Below are positions 1-11,964 of a stretch of 64,000 nucleotides of DNA, one piece after another. The translations under genes and the position numbers were made by a program. Below the pieces are notes generated by a model. The model did no database searches and was not told the origin of the DNA. It saw only the letters and a program-made list of their open reading frames with translations. The stretch is from assembly GCA_036346375.1 (NCBI GenBank), contig CM070506.1:620001-684000 (forward strand). The letters run 5' to 3'. This stretch comes from Guadua angustifolia. Taxonomy: Eukaryota; Streptophyta; Magnoliopsida; Poales; Poaceae. Positions within the stretch are counted from its first letter, which is position 1; the number at the start of each line of letters is the position of its first letter.

Positions 1-7
1 AAAGTTC

Positions 8-341
8 TTAATCTTCTGCTGTGGCATGACCGTGAGCCGAGGCTTCTGTGTCAGCCGCGTGATCGGCAGCCAACCTTTCCTCAAGAACCCTCTCGCCATG
101 CTCCCTGCAACAATTAATAATGGACTTGGTGAGCTCTAAAGCAATAAAAAAATTCTTCTTTGAGAAACCAAAGTTCAACCTCAGAGCATCAAAGTTCTAT
201 TGATTTGCATGTAACTAGTTCTGTGCGACTGTGCCATATTCTAACACTACCGTTCTGAATTTCTGATACTAGTTTCAGTACCGCTGGTGTTTGAATACCA
301 TCTAGATGTCTCACTCAGTCTTGCATATTAATTATAATCAC

Positions 342-378
<37 letters not shown>

Positions 379-2894
379 TACCTTCTTTTTGATGCCTTGG
401 TAGGATCTGAAACTGGGAGGGCCAGTTCAGAAGGCCTAGACCTTGCACACAGCATCCGATCGAACAGGTTAGCAACTGGATCTGTGACTGGGCTGCAAGG
501 TTCGCAAGAAAAAAAAAAAAGGACAACATCAAAAATGGGATCAATAGTGACAGCCCTTGCCAATGCAATATAAAATTACCGCATGGCATCTGGGAACAAG
601 CTGGGGAAGGAGAAGTCATCACTTGGATCGCCCTTAAGTCCTGTCAGTGGGTTCCTTTGGAAGTATCTCAAGTAAATCCAGCTAACATACATCCCGGACA
701 GCAAAGTTGGCAGGAAGTTGATGGAATCAGGAACAATGAAGGCCATGATAGTTGAGAAACATAGGACAAAGAATGGCATCCACTGCAGTGGTGAGAAAGA
801 AACAGAGATAGAGAACTCCACATCAACAAACTTGTAAGTTGCTGCAGAACAAGTATACAGTAGTACAATTCTATGCTTAGAAATTGTACTATATTAGTCC
901 ATCATCGTACCTTTGCCTTTATTTTCCAGAAAAAGCACATGGGGAGTTCAAGGTTTGGTAAGAGTTGCTTGAGGCCTACAAGAAAGCCAGCAAGGCAACC
1001 ATGGAAACCCGAGAGTGGCGTGACACTGCACAGCATGAGATAGCAAGGTCAGCTAGTGATTCACCAACAGTTTTATTTTCTCAGACAGTATTATGTAAGC
1101 CGTGACTTGAATAATTCCAAAATAACCAAGAGAACTAATGTGATCTCAGTATATCCAAAGACAGAATGCTCAATAGAATGTAATAGTGTGATATCTCATT
1201 ATATGCTCTGCTAGCAGACCAGAGTGTATGGTGTAATTCAACAGAGGCAAATGTCATCATGATCACATCATCTGAATATTTGTATGCAAAAATCATACAA
1301 GAGTAATAAGCACATGAATAGAACCGCAATGCCTGGAAAATGGCAATCAGTAATAGGGACATGTTAATAGATTGATGGCTTAAAACTCACAGGAAGCTCT
1401 CCTTTCCGGTGACATAGTACAGTGCAACAGCAAGGCAGAATGCAAGGACGCCACATATGGAGTTGACCAAAACAATAAACTTCAAGAACTCCTTGCGGCC
1501 CCATACTGGTTCAATATCCTTCCCACAGAAGAGAAGACCAAGCGAACTGCCAATAGCCTAGAAAAGCAAATTCTTTTTGTCAAGAAGGTTAAGCATAGAA
1601 CATGAAAACGTGTGTAATATATGCCCTAGTGCCACGCCATTCTTTTCCTTTTTCTTTCTTTCTTTCTTTTTATGGAGGGAACTCTCTGGTACACTATAGC
1701 GCTAGAGCAAAGAGCATAAATCTGGTTAGTTTTACAAACACCTAGCTGTGATGCTATGCTAAAGTGATGAATGCACATCTGCTTTGCTTCAGCTCCAATG
1801 TTTGATCTGGAGTTCTATAAGACAGCTACTGAGATCTCTTCAAAGCCATATTGTCAAATCAAACATAAGCAGAGTAAGAAATTTAGCTTACCCCTGGAAG
1901 AACTTGCTCAATATAACCAGCCGTGAAGACAGTCCATACAAACGGAATTGTCCTGCAGGATGCATAAAAAGCTTAGAAACATACTGGAGCCACAACTTTG
2001 CAGACTTTTTCTTCAAATTAAGATAAATGATCTAGCCAATTGATGCCAGAACACCAGCTTAGAAAATGAAGCAAGTTTTAGCCATTAAACATAGCCATTA
2101 AGAAATAAAGAACCTTCATGCTTCAGAATAGCATGCTGATTATTTGTTACAACTGTTATCAATGTCCCCACTAAGCAGAGTTGGAGGCAGGATTTAGGAA
2201 TGAAGGGGGCCAAATAAGTTGTACAATGTAATTACATTTGATGAGAATGTTATGCTTGTGTGGATTTACGTACTTTGCGGGTATGATGGCAAGGTAGTTG
2301 AGGGAGGAGGGGAGGAGCTGGAGCAGCACGTATCCGCCGACGAGCACGACGACGAGGCCCTTGCAGGTGCGGGTGAACTCCTTCCCGGGAACCTGCGCGC
2401 CAAGTAACATAAGGCATCAATCGCTAGCCGCGTTCACGCATGGAACCGCAGCGCAGGAAACGCAGATCCGAGCAGCGATGAACTGATGGGTCTGGTCAGT
2501 GAGATGTCAGATCGCATATCAACCGGTCAACGCTATGAGCACCATTGGAACCCCCAGATCCCAAGATGATCCCATCAGATCTATCTCTTGCGTAGCAGCT
2601 CAAGAAACCGGTCGGTGCAAGAACTTGATAGACAATATGAAGCAGGCCACCAGATCTCTGGCCTGGCCGAGGCTAGAAAGCGAGATCCAGCCACCGCCAC
2701 CACCAGAATCCAGTCGCAGTTGGCCGCTAAGCTCGACTCATCCACAGGCCAGGCCAGCAACCAAGAACTAAAACCAAGAATCGCAGCCGAGCAAGAGGCA
2801 GCAAGCCAGTGGTGCTTACCACAGCAGGCGGAGCTCCGGCTGGTTCTGCTCCTTGGGCCTCAGCCGTGGGGTCCTGTAGCGGCTGGCTCTCCAT
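8..2894 (-). CDS. RBL19: TMEM115 / rhomboid-like protein 19 homologue, complete, 8 exons
   Basis: Exons (coding, minus strand): 2820-2894, 2274-2392, 1892-1952, 1391-1557, 911-1025, 580-782, 382-492, 8-104. All junctions are GT-AG and phases agree, giving 948 nt or 315 aa with a TAA stop at 8-10. The product matches the TMEM115 family (DUF1751), known in Arabidopsis as rhomboid-like protein 19. Seen: LVVVLVGGYVLLQLLP near residue 37, the GKDIEPVWG motif in exon 4 followed by a long hydrophobic stretch (about 109-135), LSGFHG in exon 5, and WIYLRYFQR plus GDPSDDFSFPSLFP in exon 6. Five to six membrane segments are followed by a charged cytosolic tail rich in Ala, Glu and His. Family members are Golgi membrane proteins implicated in retrograde traffic and are not active proteases; no rhomboid GxSG/His pair is seen. 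The start is the first in-frame ATG after a CT-rich leader. The 3' UTR lies outside the window. Confidence 0.93.
343..374. repeat. (TA)n microsatellite in an intron
   Basis: About sixteen uninterrupted TA dinucleotides. They lie just inside the intron that follows exon 7 of the TMEM115-like gene, next to its splice donor. Confidence 0.9.
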
Positions 2895-2902
2895 CGTCAC
2901 TA

Positions 2903-2930
2903 GTGCTCTCTCTCTCTCTCTCAGTCAGAT
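2903..2930 (-). promoter_or_regulatory. CT/GA-rich leader tract upstream of the TMEM115-like start
   Basis: A (CT)n run sits immediately upstream of the start codon. Pyrimidine/purine tracts of this kind are common in plant core promoters and 5' leaders. Which role it plays here is inferred; no clear TATA box is evident nearby. Confidence 0.35.
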
Positions 2931-3434
2931 CTCCCGCCCCCTCTGCCTCGACTCTTCTTGCCTTATTTGTTTATGGGAGGGAGCTGGTGCACGGGGAGGG
3001 AGGTTGTTGGGGTCAAAGCAAAGCCTCCTTCCTTCCTTCCCTGCCCTCGGCCTCACCTCAGTCTCAGGGAAGCCAAAGCCGAAGCTCCCAGTCTCCTCCC
3101 TACCACCGCCACCAATCACTCCACACTTCTTCGATTCTTTTCTTCTTCTTTATGGAGCATTGATCTCTCTCGTCGCTACCAATGTCAACTTGTCAACCAC
3201 TGGTAGGAGCCAAAGTTTTTCTTTCTGAAAATAGAGAGCCACTATTTTCTTGTACTTGTGGCACCGGAAAGCAGAAATATCATCGGAGACAATTCATATC
3301 GCTATAATTCCTTTTCTAAATTATTTGTCGCAAACAGGTTTTACACGCTATTCCGATCGATACAACTTTTCAATGGAAGGTTAGGCTCAACAATTCATCC
3401 TTCTGTTTGGGTTTGATCACTCCAAAAATGTAAC

Positions 3435-3780
3435 TATTTCTGAAAAAAGGAAATCAAACTCATTCCCTTTGCAGGTTATTTTGGCTACGCACCATTGGTC
3501 GCGTCGTAAATTTACATCTTCTCAAGTGTTGGAATTGCAAACTATTTTGGTTTAGGCTTCGCAACGATTGATGGTGGTATAGCTTTCTTCTCGTGCTTCG
3601 GATGGCGGTCTAATATGCGGATTACTTACTTTTAGAGAGGGTGTTTTATTTTTGCTTCAGGTTGTGTTCTTTTTTATTTAAAATGTGTGCTTCTTGCTAG
3701 CGGTAGGAAGAAGTTCGAGGACTTGATCTCCTCGATGTAATGTCTTTGAAATTAATAAAAGCTTCCTTTATCAAAAAAAA
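3435..3780 (+). mobile_element. Short poly(A)-tailed retroposon (5'-truncated LINE or SINE)
   Basis: The segment ends in AATAAAAGCTTCCTTTATC followed by a run of A, the usual tail of grass L1-type LINE copies. The 8-bp sequence AATGTAAC occurs just before it (3427-3434) and just after the A-run (3781-3788), as expected for a target-site duplication. No coding sequence remains. Confidence 0.6.
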
Positions 3781-3788
3781 AATGTAAC

Positions 3789-5844
3789 CATATTTATTTT
3801 GGCATGTTTGCTCACTGATATTTTTTCTTTTTACAGAACAGATGTTGACTACATGAGAATTTTCCAGTTAATAGCTCCCTGTCACCTTTTTTTTCCTATT
3901 TCTTTTGTTTAATCATTATAAGAACTGTAGGGTACTATTAGTACCTAACCTTTCAAGGGTTTCAGCTCCAAGAAAACAACATTTCACAATCATCGGACAA
4001 GCACAAGGATATAAATGTAGAATGGTAATTAGTCTCATCAATCAAAATGTTACTTAAGCCAAAGCTCCTATTGTGAATCATCGTACTCGGCATCTAGAAG
4101 CTGGCACATTGATTAATTTGCCAATCGGTACTAGTCACCATATGTAGAAAGACTAGTGATTAAATTAAATAAAAATGTTATGAAGTGAGAGGTAGAAAAG
4201 CATAGAGGAAAGATGGAGCTCAGGGAGGTCCATGGAGTTGGGTAGATATTGCTTTCCTGATCCTAACTCTGCGCACCCTTTTCCCACCAAAAATTATCAT
4301 TTCCTGACACTTTATTTGAGAAGTACTCCTACTAACATATCTCTCCCTGTCTTGTCCTTAAATCTTCACTTCTCTATATGTGTATTAGGTTGGTAGGATG
4401 AGGTTAAATAAAATAGGATAGTCTGTACCACTTGGTTTTGTTATTTTAGATGAATAGAATGATTTAATATCTATAAGGAATATTTCTTAAATATGTAATA
4501 TCATTCATAATAGGATAGCTTCGTTCAAGCAACCAAATATATAGATAATTTTTTTCTTGAATCATCTTATACATATACTGCTTGATACAAACAACTAAAC
4601 ACACCCTAACACAAACTTGCCATCATGCAAGTTCTAGTGGTAGTTAATGAATATAGATATGCTACTACTACATGTGAGAAAATTAGATAATAGAACGGGA
4701 AGGCAGGTGTTTCCAAAACCAAAAAAAAGAGAAGAAAATGGCTGCTCATCTACCGGTTGATGGCCTTGCGTGCAAAACATTAATCTGCTCTATTAGTTTA
4801 TTCACTGATTAGTTCTTCAATTTGGTTATAAAAAGGTGATCATGCATTGAATAGACAAAGTCAATGGTCACGACGCCTTGTTAATTAGCTTTTCGTGCAG
4901 AGGTGCATCCACATGTCGTCTCCAACACCTTGTCAAAATTAAGGGAAAACTAGTAGAAGCCTCCGCGTCTTGTTGGTTGGGGATCTGATCGTGCTTTGTC
5001 ATATACTTCCACAAAAGTTGCGTTTGGATTAGCGACATGGCATTTATCGCCATTTGGATTGACGACAGATGTTTCGTCACTATTTGAATTAGTGAAAGAG
5101 GTTTTGTCATTGATCCATACAGGAATGTCCATTTAAATTGGCAACCAACCGGGTACGTCCACTGATCAAGCTTGGGGCATGCGGGGAGAACAGTCAGGTA
5201 ACTCACGTCCTCCAGTGTCGATGCCATCTCTCCGCACGATAAGTGGAAGATATGTGTCTCTAGTCGCTAGCGGTCGATAAGCACCGTGAGTGGGCACTTC
5301 TCATATGTGGGCCTCCAAAAGGCATCATGCCTATCCTGGGCGCCCACGACTATGGCCTCTACTATTCTAGTTAGAGGAAGCAATCTGGAGCCTCTCAACA
5401 TACAGGCACAGCTACTCTGAACTTTACTTAAAAGTTTGTCTAAAATCCTAAATTTTGAAAGTAAGTTATTGGACCCTCTAAACTTTCTAGTATGATTTAC
5501 TTAACCCCAAAGGTGGACTCGTTTTCTGCTTGACCCCCCAAGGTGGTTTGGCATGATGATATTGCTACAGTGGCATCGTGGTTGTGCGATTTTGCCATAT
5601 AGGCTAACTAATTGATGAACTTTTCATCAATTTTCAACATTTTTTCCATCAGAAATGCAAGGATTAATTATACAAAATAAGCATATAAAATTTCATGACA
5701 CAAGCTAAACTACGGAATCCATCAATACCACTGATATAATCAATTAATCACATCACCGAAAAACAGTGCTTGGTTTGCTAGAATAATCTCTACTAATATA
5801 AATTTGCAGTTGGTGGCAACGATTCGTTCTTCTTAGCCCCCCTG
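3789..5844. other. Intergenic, no gene recognised
   Basis: AT-rich DNA without a convincing gene. Around 4380-4610 a segment ends in a sequence resembling the TGTGTTTAGTTG terminus of hAT-type MITEs, but its other end is unclear. The minus-strand open frame at 4868-5227 has no recognisable domain. Confidence 0.5.
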
Positions 5845-5849
5845 CGCCA

Positions 5850-6231
5850 TGTTGGAAAAACAGAGGCGATTGCTACTGTAGCTAATCGGCAATTAGCAAA
5901 ACAAGTCGCTATTCGAACTACCACGATTCAGAGAACAGATGTAAATTCGAGAGTGGTTTTGGTGCCGCACAACAACCCGGCATTTTCGCTCTTCTATTTA
6001 TTCATATTGATAATGCGATTCTGAAACAACGAAAAAACTGGTGTGATCCGCTTATTCGCATCAACCACAACCCACTAACACACGACTAACAAAGCGTGCT
6101 AACTGAATATAAGCGTGCGGCTAAAACAAGGATATGCAGAATCGAAAAGAAAACAAATAACGTGGATGAATGGAAACAAGTATAACTAAGTCGAACTTAA
6201 CCAAACCTCTATGCAACAGATTATGCTAACA
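5850..6231 (-). repeat. Copia 3' LTR
   Basis: 382 bp, collinear with 10498-10879 along its whole length, and bounded by TG...CA. It lies at the 3' end relative to the minus-strand coding order. Confidence 0.93.
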
Positions 6232-6263
6232 TATCGCCCCTAATCTTGTTGCATACTTGACAT

Positions 6264-9091
6264 TCACCATCCGAGTCTCTCCGCATCTCCGAAATTTGAC
6301 TCGCCCCAATGGTTTTGTCGGGATGTCGATAACCGATCTTCAGATCTCACATACTCCACATCAATGCTCCCAGATTCCACACATTCCCCGATGAAGTGGT
6401 AGCGGGTATCAATGTGTTTACTTCTATCATGCATCACTGGATTTTTGCACAAGAACAATGCCGACTTGTTATCTATCTTCAACAATGGTTTCACGGTCTT
6501 CGTCAACAACATTTCTCCCAAAGAACGACCGGCCAAATTCCTTGGCATGCAGCATAGTTGCAGCTATAAACTCGGCTTCACAAGAAGACAATGCTACAAC
6601 TTTTTGCTTCATCGATTGCCAACTAATCGGACTTTGTCCCGATCATGCAGAATGCTGAAGTACTCTTGCGATCATTTATGTCTCCGCCATATCGCTATCA
6701 CTGTACCCAATCAAGGATGATTCTTCGAGTTTTCCGCTTGTGCAGACATCCCAAATCGATGCTTCTGCTATGTATCGAAGCACATGCTTCATCGCTCCAA
6801 GGTGTTACGTCGTGGGTGTCTCCATGAACCGGCTTATATATCCAACTACATAAGCGGATCGGGCCTCGTGTTCACTAAGTATCTCGGACTCCCAACCACA
6901 CCTGCGATAGAAGGTTGCATCCATTGAAGGCTCCTTGCTATCCTTGCTCGATTTAAGCCTTCCATCCATTGGAGTGTGACACGGATTACAATCTCCCATG
7001 CCGCACTTCTCCGAATCTTCTTTGCATATGCTTCTTGGCAAATTGTTATTCCATCTTCCATCTGCTTTACTTCCATTCCCGGTAATAGCTTAACAATCCA
7101 AGATCATCATCTTTGAAAAGAGTTTTCATCTCTTGCTTAAACTTTGTGATTTACGTCAGATTACTCCCGGTGATGATAAGATCATCCACGTATACACCCA
7201 CTAATGATCCTGAACCTTGGTGTCCTCTCATGTACATTCTTTGGTTCGGTTTGCCCTCTTGTGAACCCAAGTGACATGAGTGTCTTGTCAACTTGGCATA
7301 CCATGCCCGTGGTGCTTGCGAAGCCCATACAAAGCCTTCCTCAATCTCAACACTTTCTCTGGGTGTTCTTCATCTTCAAACCCCGGTACGCAACACATAG
7401 ACTTCCTCTTGCAAATCTCCATTCAAGAAGGTGACTTCACATCCATGTGGTGCACTTGCCACCCCTCATGTCTTGCCAAAGCAATTAGGACTCTCACTTG
7501 TCTCTAAACGAGCCACAGTGCAAACACCTCCTCAAAATCCACTCCTTGCTGCTGCACATACCCCTTAGCAACAAGCCTTGCTTTATGCTTCAGAATCACC
7601 CCTGATGAGTCTCTCTTGATTTTGAACACCCATTTCAGGCCTATGGGTTTGAGTCCAGTTGGTCTCTCTGTTAACTCCCAGGTTCCATTTTCTTCAATGG
7701 AGTTAATTTCAACTATCATGGCCTCCTCCAAAGCAACTCTCTGAATCGCTGGCTGAAATTACTTGGCTCCTCTGCACCCAATAGGCAAAGTCCACTGTAC
7801 TGAAAATTTGTGATTGGGCTACTAGCATCAAGACAATCTTGCACCAACCTGTAACGTCTTGGGGCTTCACTATTGGGACTAGTTTCATCTTCAGGCGGTA
7901 ACACAAACTAAGGTCCAGTAGGTGTCGCAGCTATGCAGTCTGGTTGTATGGCCGCGACAAGGCATTTTCAGATGATCGACTAGAAGGCGATGACTCCAAG
8001 CCACCACCCATTCCATCGAGGTGCGGATTGAACTCCATGCCTTTGTCATTGTATATTTGATTGTGAACACATCACTGAATCTATTCGATCCTGATTCTTC
8101 TTCCATTGATTGCCTCCAATCCCATGCCTTGTCTTCTTCAAAAACTACATCACGTGACACATGCAATGGCCACCAATCGGGTCATCTGAGCGATAAGCCT
8201 TTGAGCTCGGCTCATACCCGATGAACACCATCTTGGTGCTGCGATCATCCAACTTCTTGAGGTTTGGGTGCACATTCTTAACATGAGCAATGCACCCAAA
8301 CGTCCGGAAATAACTCAGACTTGGTTTCTTGCCGTGCCAAGCTTCAAACGGAGTTTTACCTTCAACACTTTTGGTGGGAGTCCGGTTCAGAATATACACT
8401 GCAGTAGTGACTGCTTCACCCCAAAATCTTCCAGGCATTCCCTTGGATTTCAACATGCTTCGAGCCATGCCAATCACAGTTTGATTCCGGCGCTCCACCA
8501 CCCCATTTTTTGTGGCGAATATGGAGCCGTGAGCTGCCTTTCAATGCCTCTGTTTGCTGTCATTGTCCGAACTCCACAGATGTGAACTCACCTCCCGATC
8601 GATTCGAAGGGCCCTCAATTTCTGCTGTCTCGGCTCCACAGATGCTTGAATCGCTTGATGGTCTGTTGGAGCTTCATCCTTGAACTCAACGGCTTTAACC
8701 ACATAAAACGACTTAGGTCATCAACTAGGAGCAAGAAATACCTCTTTTTTCCGGGAGTTTCAGAGCTATTGGACCGCATGAGATCGCCATGTACGAGATC
8801 AAGGCGATCCTCGGATGATCTTGTGTCTCACCGGAAATGGAACTCTTCGCGCTTGCCAACCATACACCCATCGCACACTTGGTCGGATGGTCCAAGTTCG
8901 GCAGACCTCGTACCATGTGCTCTCGAGCCATTTTCCTCATTGAACCAAAGTTCGAGATGGCCTGGCCAGGCGTGCGGCGCCATGCATGCTCCATGGTCTT
9001 CACCGCCAAGCATCTTGGTGCAGCAATGTTGAGTTAAGCGGTAAAGAGCGGTTGCCGGTCGTTTTACCTTGGCAAGCGACGCGTTCTTCAT
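6264..9091 (-). pseudogene. Copia pol remnant (GAG-pre-integrase, integrase, RT, RNase H)
   Basis: Fragments in order along the minus strand are: 8725-9091, GAG-pre-integrase (NFGSMRKMAREHMVRGLP in one frame, CDGCMVGK in another); 8145-8501, integrase core end (MVERRNQTVIGMARSML, GEAVTTAVYILNRTPTKS, FRTFGCIAHV); 7504-7731, reverse transcriptase start (WVFKIKRDSSG, HKARLVAKGYVQQQGVDF); 6264-6548, RNase H (DNKSALFLCKNPV, RSKHIDTRYHFI). The pieces are in different frames and separated by one-base shifts, so no intact polyprotein exists as read. The catalytic YVDD region of the RT is not in an open frame. Confidence 0.85.
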
Positions 9092-9648
9092 CTCGAATAC
9101 TCATTGTGCTCGCTTCTATGGCAACTTGGTAGCTGCTTCATCCAAGCGCCCAACACCGATGATGTTGGCGCGGAGTTGAGTATGTAGTATACATTCGTGA
9201 GCTCGCGATGTTCTCCATTTAAACATGAGAACAACAACATTCCGCCTCAATTTCTACCACGAACCATCCCCGAACTTCACCCTTCCATGCACTCTGGAAT
9301 CAATATCAACAAAGTTTTCTCGCAACCGGACATATGATTTGTTGCCCGGTATCCAAGTACCATGAGTCGTTGTCGTTCTTCATTCTCTCCTAAATGAACT
9401 TCAGCGTTTACCTCATCAAGCACAATTCCTTCATCCACATGTTTTTCAAGTTCGGTCAAAGCACACACGAGTAAGTAGCAAAGTCGGCTCCTCCTCTTGT
9501 GCTTGGCTCACATGGACTTGCTCCTTGCGCCCCGTTTGGGTTTGCGACATTGCCATAAAATGACCGAAAATGCCACAATTGTAGCATTTGATCTGGACTT
9601 ATCCAGCCACCCATCAAAGTCTTGCCGTCCTTGTTTGGCGAGGTGGCT

Positions 9649-10200
9649 TCACTCCGTGAGGCTTCGCTTCAGTGCTCCGCCTTTGGTCGACGACGACGAC
9701 AGCGAGCCCTCCGGCTCTGGCGCTTCATGCGAGCCTTCCTCCTCCTCGGTGAAGCGGTGACCTCCATGCTCACCGGACTCGCCCGAGCCATACCGCTCCT
9801 CGGTGGCCTTGGCGTCGGTGAGCTCCTCCACCGTGAGTGTGGATAGATCAGCAGTGGACTCGATGGCGATTGCGACTTGCATCAATCTGGGTGTCACCAC
9901 CAAGAAGAACTTCTTCACGACCTTGTCCTCTTGAACAGATCGCCAAGGGTCGCGAGCGCCAACAAGACCAAGAAGTCTTATTGCAAAGTCATCGGCAGAT
10001 TCACCCTCCTTCATACGGATTAACTCAAAATCACGGCGCGGCGTTTGCGCCTTCCGCTCGCCTTCGCCCCCATCCGCATGGACTTCACCGCATTCCACGC
10101 TTGTTCGCGGAATCGCCGCCGCAAGCGTCACCACCAACTCCGGCGGGACGGCTGCGGTATGGCGCGAGTGCCATACGATCGACGCGATACTCGGCACCAC
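9649..10200 (-). pseudogene. Copia gag remnant
   Basis: The 183-codon open frame contains FELIRMKEGESADDFAIRL and VAIAIESTADLSTLTVEEL, typical of copia gag (UBN2/DUF4219-type). An acidic tail with EEEEGSHEAPEPEG follows. The frame does not reach a normal gag start or the zinc knuckle, so the gene is frame-broken. It lies directly downstream of the 5' LTR and primer site. Confidence 0.75.
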
Positions 10201-10484
10201 CGGCTCAATCGCCTCCCATAGACCTTGCGCCGCAGTTCACCCTCATCGAACCGCCCACTCGGCGTAGTTCGTCCGCGTGAGTGTGGGGTATCGAATCTGC
10301 ACGCCGACCTCCTTGAGCGCTCAGCAGCGGCAAGATCGCGGCCTCCTCCATCACGAGCCGCGGCCGTCGTTGTCCCCCACCGACGATGGTGACCGCGTCA
10401 TTGTTGTTGCGCGCGAGTCCTCGAGGTCCTCGAGGTCCCTTCTCCACCATTCCGCGCACCATCGGCGTCGAGATTGCTCTCACC

Positions 10485-10495
10485 GCTCGATACCA
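10485..10495 (-). other. Copia primer-binding site (initiator Met tRNA), one base short
   Basis: The minus strand reads TGGTATCGAGC two bases inside the 5' LTR. The standard copia site complementary to initiator Met tRNA is TGGTATCAGAGC, so one A (the T of a CTG on the plus strand) is missing. The gag-only element in this window keeps the full site at 34404-34415. Confidence 0.75.
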
Positions 10496-10497
10496 AA

Positions 10498-10879
10498 TGT
10501 TGGAAAAAGCAGGCGATTGCTCGTAGCTAATCCGCAATTAGCAAAACAAGTCGCTATTCGAACTACCACGAGTTCGAGAACGGATGTAAATTTCGAGAGT
10601 GGTTTTGGTGCCGCACAACAACCCGGCATTTTTCGCTCTTCTATTTATTCATATTGATAATGCGATTCTGAAGCAACGAAAAAAGCGGTGTGATCCGCTT
10701 ATTCCGCATCAACCACGACCGACTAACACACGACTAACAAACGTGCTAGCGAATATAAGCGTGCAGCTAAAACAAGGATATGCAGAATCGAAAAGAAAAC
10801 AAATAACGTGACTGAATGGAAACAAGTATAACTAAGTCTGAACTTAACCAAACCTCTATGCAACAGGATTGTGCTAACA
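10498..10879 (-). repeat. Copia 5' LTR
   Basis: 382-bp partner of the LTR at 5850-6231. The primer-binding site lies immediately inside it on the minus strand. Confidence 0.93.
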
Positions 10880-11036
10880 CGCCATATCTCCAATAATGGC
10901 TGGTCATTATAGCTAATTATTCTTTCCTGATTTACAAAATCCCTGATTATTGCTAGTAATTAATAGCCGGCCAATCATTCTTTTTGTACTCTATATATGC
11001 TGTATAGTTTTCATAGAATCAATCAAGAGAATTCAT

Positions 11037-11964
11037 TCAAGATCTCCCATATCGTGCCGTCGCGGCGAATGAACTCGACGAATTGATCAATAAGTGACGG
11101 ACCGACGTACATGGCGCGAGGCGCAGGAGGCCGAGCGTCGCGATCAATAATAGCTGCGGCGGAAGGATAATAAGCGCGACGCCCACTGTACCGTAACCCG
11201 GCCGCGGCCGATTGGATGTGAACAAAGCATCGACGCTTGGCGCGGTTGCTTTCAGCGACACCGGTGGGGCGTCGTCGATGGTGAGAGAGTCATTAGCATA
11301 CCCTTAGAGATAAACGGGTTGATCGGTGAACATCGCGAGAGAGGAACGATGCGGCGGCGCCGCGGCGTGGCGGCGCCTCGCGCCGGTGTTTTCGTTCATC
11401 TTCATGGGCTCGGCGTCATGGGCGGTGAAGCGATGATGGCTAAATGCGCCCGAGCCATGGAGACGCAGTAGGCGGTAAAGGCGAGAGGGTTATCTGGGAA
11501 GAACAGTGAACCATCGGCGCAGCGGATCACCGCCAAATCCGAGAAGAGCGCAGCGCCGAGGGCGGTGGCGATCCCGAAGACGCGGAGGTGCAAAGACTGA
11601 GTGGCGGCGATGGCCCCTTTCTCCGAGGCGACTGACCACGCGGCCATGGCGTACGCGACGAAGTGGGCGGCGAGGAGGGCGGACTCCACAGCGCGCCATG
11701 GCGTGCTCGGCAGGAGGAAGAACGCGAGTGCGGAGAGGACGGCGGACGCCGCGGCGAAGACACCACGTAGCGGCTAGTGGTCCGGAATGGCGGTGGTTTC
11801 GACAGCAGTGCCTCGTGCTCGGGGGAAGCCCCCGTGTCGCCCCTGCGACAGCGGTGGATGACGAGAACGAGCGAGGCGACGAGGAAGACGAGGTCGACGG
11901 TGTCGAGAAGCGCACGCTGTGGGCATGGCGAGAGGAGGAGGAACGCGAGCTGGTAATATAAATT
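11037..11964 (-). pseudogene. Fragment resembling an ABCC (MRP-type) ABC transporter N-terminus
   Basis: This GC-rich island in AT-rich surroundings has minus-strand frames reading PCPQRALLDTVDLVFLVASL, then SALLAAHFVAYAMAAWSV, SLHLRVFGIATALGAALFSD, and further on DDAPPVSLKATAPSVDALF and LLLIATLGLLRLAP. From memory of the family, this order resembles the N-terminal membrane region and linker (DDAPPVS) of plant ABCC transporters. The pieces lie in at least two frames, with stops between them, and no nucleotide-binding domain is present. It is therefore a broken partial copy, perhaps captured by a transposon. The family assignment rests on pattern recognition only. Confidence 0.55.

Larger units (their letters stand above)
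5845..10884 (-). mobile_element. Complete Ty1/copia LTR retrotransposon, decayed coding region
   Basis: Two 382-bp LTRs (5850-6231 and 10498-10879) start TGTTGG and end GCTAACA. The 5-bp target duplication CGCCA lies at 5845-5849 and 10880-10884. On the minus strand the order is 5' LTR (10498-10879), tRNA-Met primer site, gag, integrase, reverse transcriptase, RNase H, a purine-rich stretch (complement of about 6232-6245), 3' LTR. Integrase before reverse transcriptase identifies the copia superfamily. The coding frames are broken by many one-base indels, and the LTRs differ at many small sites, several of them CTG/CAG contexts. Confidence 0.93.

Noticed and set aside
2499..3228. Several overlapping plus-strand frames upstream of the TMEM115-like gene
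   Set aside because: They lie over exon 1, its leader and intron 1 of the minus-strand gene and have low-complexity content.
4868..5227. 119-codon minus-strand frame
   Set aside because: No domain, no splice or promoter context, and partly repetitive DTxFxNSNS-like wording that suggests repeat sequence.
11506..11961. 151-codon Arg-rich plus-strand frame
   Set aside because: Antisense of the GC-rich ABCC-like fragment; Arg-rich translation is typical of shadows in GC-rich DNA.
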